This document shows, piece after piece, positions 60,699-64,000 of a stretch of DNA of 64,000 nucleotides. The notes beneath the pieces were generated by a model that saw only the letters and a list, made by a program, of their open reading frames with translations, was not told where the DNA came from and did not search any database. The DNA is from Hofstenia miamia. Its lineage: Eukaryota; Xenacoelomorpha; Acoela; Hofsteniidae. How positions within the stretch are numbered: the stretch's first letter is position 1; every line of letters begins with the position of its first letter. Position numbers and translations under genes: made by a program. The stretch is taken from positions 1,050,046 through 1,114,045 of the forward strand of contig CABFPE010000079.1 of NCBI GenBank assembly GCA_900660155.1. Reading direction: 5' to 3'.

Positions 60699-61560
60699 AT
60701 CTCAATTTACTGATACATTCATACGAATTGTTTTTATTCAGTCACGTCAACACATGTCAACACTGAATAATCAACGAAGCAAGAGTATTACATGCAACAA
60801 ATTAATACATTGCCATGAAGAAATTTTTACATGTATAACATGTAGCAACAAGATGCACTGGAAAGAAGAGTGTACTGGATTCCCTGTTAATTTCCTGGAC
60901 CTTCTGGAAAACTTTCGTGACAACTGTCTGACGTGCTGCAATCAATGTGTCAAAAGTGGACATAAAGAAGCAATTCTATCCGATATTACCAGAGCTAATT
61001 TTACCAAAGAACAATCAGTTGGTCTCACAACTATAGAATCAAAGATTAATGATGTCGCCAAGGATATTGCATCGATGCCTAAGCCACCATCGGAAATCCA
61101 CAGGACTGAAGAAAGTACAGCTGAATCTCAAAATTCGAAACAGGACAGAGATGTTATGTATCGAATCCGAATTGATGGACTCGCTGAAGCCACTGATGGC
61201 GACTTCTTTAATCAAGAAGAAAAGAATGTAAGTGATGTATTCAGGTTTCTGGGAAGTGAGTTAGTGCGAGTTAGAGATTTTAGAAGGATAGGTAAATATC
61301 GGAAAGATTCACGCAGACCTCGTACCGTGATTGCTACTTTAGATAGTCATTGGGAGGTAAGGAAAATCTTGGCGTCTGCACACAAACTTAAAAATTATAC
61401 TGCAAATATCTACATAAATCGTGATTTGACCGTGGCTGAACAGATGAAAGAAAAAGAACTGCTTAAACGGAGGTATGAAATGATTCAAGAAGGAACTGAC
61501 AAGAAGTCAATCAAAATTAAGAACTTGAAACTGTTGATAAATGGTAAAGAGATGAATTAA
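60699..61560 (+). CDS. LINE ORF1 protein, 5' partial
   Basis: The frame is open from the gap to the stop at 61558. It encodes a PHD-like zinc finger: CNKLIHC, CITCSNKMHWKEEC and CLTCCNQC, with a His between the cysteine pairs. A short coiled linker follows. Next comes an RRM-like and C-terminal region (RIRIDGLAEATDGDF, RRIGKYRKDSRRPRTVIAT and NIYINRDLTVAEQ) of the kind found in ORF1 proteins of CR1- and L2-like LINEs. Such proteins bind the element RNA and act as chaperones during target-primed reverse transcription. No internal stop is visible. Confidence 0.85.
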
Positions 61561-61584
61561 CTAGGAAGCGAAAAGTCGGTTGAA

Positions 61585-62025
61585 ATGTCTATTGCTAGGC
61601 AATATCTGCCAGTTATATTTTCTCAGAATATTAATGGAATACGGTCAAAATCTCAGGAGATTGAAGTGTACGCAAGCACGTATAACAATATAGCTATTAT
61701 TGCTTTGCAGGAAACCAAAATCAACAACTCGATCCCAGACGGACAAATTCACCTCAACAATTTTTATGTTTTTCGCCTTGATCGAGACACCTCATTTTCT
61801 AAAAAGAAGGAAAGCGGGGTGTTAATCACGTATGTAAGTATTTATGGGGTAATTAAAAAAGCAATAGTAAGCTGTCAAAAAAAATCAATTAGTGAGATCT
61901 TTAAAGTACTTAAGGGTAAGTATCAATTCGATGACTCAACGCCCCAACCACCCTGGCAAATACGCCACCAATTGGAAATGTCATTTTTAGCTATCATATG
62001 TGTCTCTTGCAAACACGGTAGGTAA
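61585..62025 (+). pseudogene. LINE ORF2 endonuclease, internally deleted
   Basis: It begins 24 bases after ORF1 with MSIARQYLPVIFSQNINGIR, then ALQETKINNS, the first conserved blocks of the AP-like endonuclease, including the Asn of NINGIR and the Glu of QETK. After about 100 residues the expected GDFN and SDH blocks do not appear. The frame instead ends HGR-stop at 62025, while the reverse transcriptase continues in another frame. A deletion of roughly 130 or more residues plus a frame change is the simple reading. A sequence AAGGGTAAGTAT near 61913 looks donor-like but I see no reason to assume splicing. Confidence 0.75.
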
Positions 62026-62032
62026 ACTCTAG

Positions 62033-64000
62033 GAATGCAAACAACGGTCAAGCTATCTCTTTAAGCACAGTAGCCAGGATATAGAATATATGAGATATAT
62101 ATTTGAATCAACGGATTGGAACTTATTTAACGAGAATAGCAGTTCTGTTGACGAGCTGGTCCTGACTGTGGAGGGATACGTTAGCTTTGTCGATGAAATG
62201 TTTCCTAAGAAGAAAACATTGACAAAAGAGCAACAAATCTATGACCGGACTACACCTACTACCGAAATTAAGAACTTACTTAAGAAGAAGCAACAAGCTA
62301 TAATCAAAGGAAATAAGAAGGAGCGCAATTATATTCAAAGTGCTATATGTCGCAAGGTCAAAGAGGTTAGAACAAATGCTATCACTGGAATGACCAGAAA
62401 TGAACTATATGAGGCAGTTCGTGACAGGACGAAGAACATGAAAGATAGCCAAGTCAGGATAAATAGAGATGATGTTGAAAAATTGAACGACTTCTTTGCA
62501 CGTTTCAATGAAGATGCAGATAAGGATGAATCATTGATTAAGGATGCTTTAGAAACTGAAGATGACGTTGAAATAGACGAAGAAATGGTAAGCAGGCTAT
62601 TTAAGTCAATTGATGTCAAGAAAAGTAATGGGAAGGGAATAATATCACCTACAATATTCAAGGAGTTCCATCGTGAGTTAGCTTATCCATATCGTTCAAT
62701 TTACGAAAAGAGTTTCCGTGATCAATCATACCCTGTCGTCAATTACTGGAAACATGGCCTGGTCAGTCCAGTTCCTAAAACATCCACTCCCAGCCTTGAA
62801 AATCCAAAGGTTTTTCGTCCTATTTCTGTAACACCGGTACAAGCAAGATGTCTTGACAAAATTGGATTGAGTACTTTTATTAAAGTCACAGCGGCAGATC
62901 AGGACGTTCTGCAATTTGCCTATAAAAAACAGAGGAATTGTTGTGATGCCTTGTTATACATGCTTGATAAAATCTCGGAGCTGCTTGACAATAGAGAACT
63001 ATGTCTTGTCAAAGTTCTCTTCGTTGACTTTTCATCTGCATTTAACACTATCCTGCCAAACAAACTCCTCAACGGTTTGAGCAAGAAGACGAACTCTCAT
63101 TGGATTGTGAATTGGATTGCTAGCTATTTCATTGGATGGGAGCAAAGTACAAAAGGTACAAAGTGTACCTCGTCTCCTATACAAATGAAAGTCGGCATAC
63201 CACAAGGTGGCCCTCTAAGTGGTCCGTTGTTTACATACAGCACTGATGATATAAACACATCGGCAATGCCAAGTTCTAAGGTGGATCTGGCAAAGTATTC
63301 AGATGACACTAGGCTTCTATGCCCAATCTCCAAGTCAACTGCTGAGGAGGATTTTGATGATTACTGTCGGTCTGCAAACGCTTTTGCTGAAATGTGTGAA
63401 TCGAAGAACTTGTACTTCAACCCTTCTAAATCACATGAGGTGACGTTTCAACAGAAATGCAGAGATAATGAATTAAAAAGTTATATTACGAAGACGGCAG
63501 TCATTAAGGGCGACAATATACCTTGTGCTGAATCGATAAAATATCTTGGTGTCATTCTCCAGAAGAACCTCCGCTGGAGCCTGCATGTAAATCAGGTTGT
63601 CAAAAAGTGCAATTTCTTAGTAAAATCGATTGCAAACATTTTAAAGCATACGAGTCGGTGTCAAAGTCTCCACATTTTTGAAACTCACATCTCGCCTATA
63701 TACCTGTATGCGTCCGAGGTCTGGGTACCTGGTCTGTTGGAAAATGACAAAAAGAGGTTAAGAAAGCCTCTTAAGTTATATGGAAGAATAGCAAATATAA
63801 GTAAGGAAGACTTAGTCAATAATGTTAATAATAAATTTTCCAGATTATTCATAAATACGGTGAATAAGATTATACAAGACGAAAGACATCCTCTTCATGA
63901 TCAATTTATGGTCGCACGTTCGAACATACGAAGGAATCGATTTCAAACGAAATATTGCAGAACAGAAATACGAAGCCGAATTTTTGTGCCTGTAGTTCTT
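62033..64000 (+). CDS. LINE ORF2 reverse transcriptase, 3' partial at window end
   Basis: An uninterrupted frame of about 655 codons from 62033 to the window edge. Landmarks in order are a linker with SNGKGIISPTIFKEF, the fingers NPKVFRPISVTPV, motif A VLFVDFSSAFNTI, motif B VGIPQGGPLSGPLFTY, the catalytic KYSDDTRLL, then YLGVILQKNLRW and YASEVWVPGL in the thumb. The catalytic box is SDDT rather than the common YADD. The open frame over this length suggests relatively recent activity of the family, even though the endonuclease of this copy is damaged. Confidence 0.88.

Larger units (their letters stand above)
60699..64000 (+). mobile_element. LINE family B, best-preserved copy, truncated by gap and window end
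   Basis: A two-ORF non-LTR retrotransposon of the CR1/jockey group. ORF1 (60699-61560) and ORF2 (61585 onward) lie 24 bases apart. The reverse transcriptase frame is open to the window edge. The same family is represented at 11.85-12.8 kb. The 5' end falls in the gap and the 3' end beyond the window, so termini and target duplication cannot be assessed. Confidence 0.9.

Noticed and set aside
59629-60766. Frames of about 360 codons spanning the second gap
   Set aside because: Mostly undetermined bases. Only the frame continuing into LINE ORF1 after 60699 is real.
62335-62661. 108-codon minus-strand frame
   Set aside because: It is antisense to the open reverse transcriptase frame of the LINE.
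1-64000. tRNA, rRNA, CRISPR array and endogenous virus or LTR element
   Set aside because: I saw no cloverleaf or internal promoter boxes, no regularly spaced repeats, and no protease, integrase, capsid, envelope or paired LTR signal. Absence is by reading only.

Overview
The window is AT-rich eukaryotic DNA with the look of an invertebrate animal genome. Genes are sparse and sit in long non-coding stretches full of (TA)n microsatellites. The transposon families (non-LTR retrotransposons with a PHD-type ORF1, R4/Dong-like elements, hAT, Tc1/mariner and PIF/Harbinger elements) and a secreted PAN-domain protein point to a metazoan. I cannot place the species. Nothing indicates a bacterial or plasmid origin.

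Four credible host protein genes are visible, all as single uninterrupted reading frames. They are a secreted or type I membrane protein with a beta-helix-like ectodomain (about 15.0-16.3 kb, +), an MFS transporter resembling the SLC18B1 branch (29.6-30.9 kb, +), a secreted PAN/apple-domain protein (37.6-38.5 kb, +) and a ten-helix DMT-fold membrane protein (42.9-44.0 kb, -). The first has a broken, diverged duplicate about 10 kb upstream (4.9-7.3 kb). Homology between the two continues into the 3' flank, so the duplication was segmental. Two weaker candidate exons (41.6 and 50.7 kb) are listed with low confidence.

Most of the rest is transposon debris. The hAT superfamily dominates. There is a 3.26-kb element at 60-3319 and a 3.88-kb element at 54739-58619 that keeps a transposase scrap. 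Several short non-autonomous elements carry inverted ends and 8-bp target duplications, some of them perfect (28955-29289 and 36691-37135). A separate hAT transposase remnant lies at 23.0-23.6 kb. Other DNA transposons are a 1.07-kb mariner-like element at 24632-25696, a PIF/Harbinger remnant at 19.0-19.8 kb that keeps both of its divergently oriented genes, and a Tc1-like helix-turn-helix fragment near 52.6 kb. Three LINE families occur. Family A (jockey/CR1-like) has copies at 9.3-10.8 kb and 46.0-48.5 kb. Family B (PHD-type ORF1) has copies at 11.9-12.8 kb and 60.7-64.0 kb. Family C (R4/Dong-like with a restriction-like endonuclease) is at 10.8-11.85 kb. Transposon-into-transposon nesting is clear at 26.9-28.0 kb and 28.66-29.51 kb.

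Assembly state matters here. Two 1000-N gaps interrupt the window, one of them cutting the 5' part of the LINE at 60.7 kb. Three single Ns sit at suspicious joins, two between near-identical direct copies and one at the centre of an inverted repeat. These look like unresolved contig joins rather than biology. No tRNA, rRNA, CRISPR array, operon-like structure or endogenous viral element could be supported.
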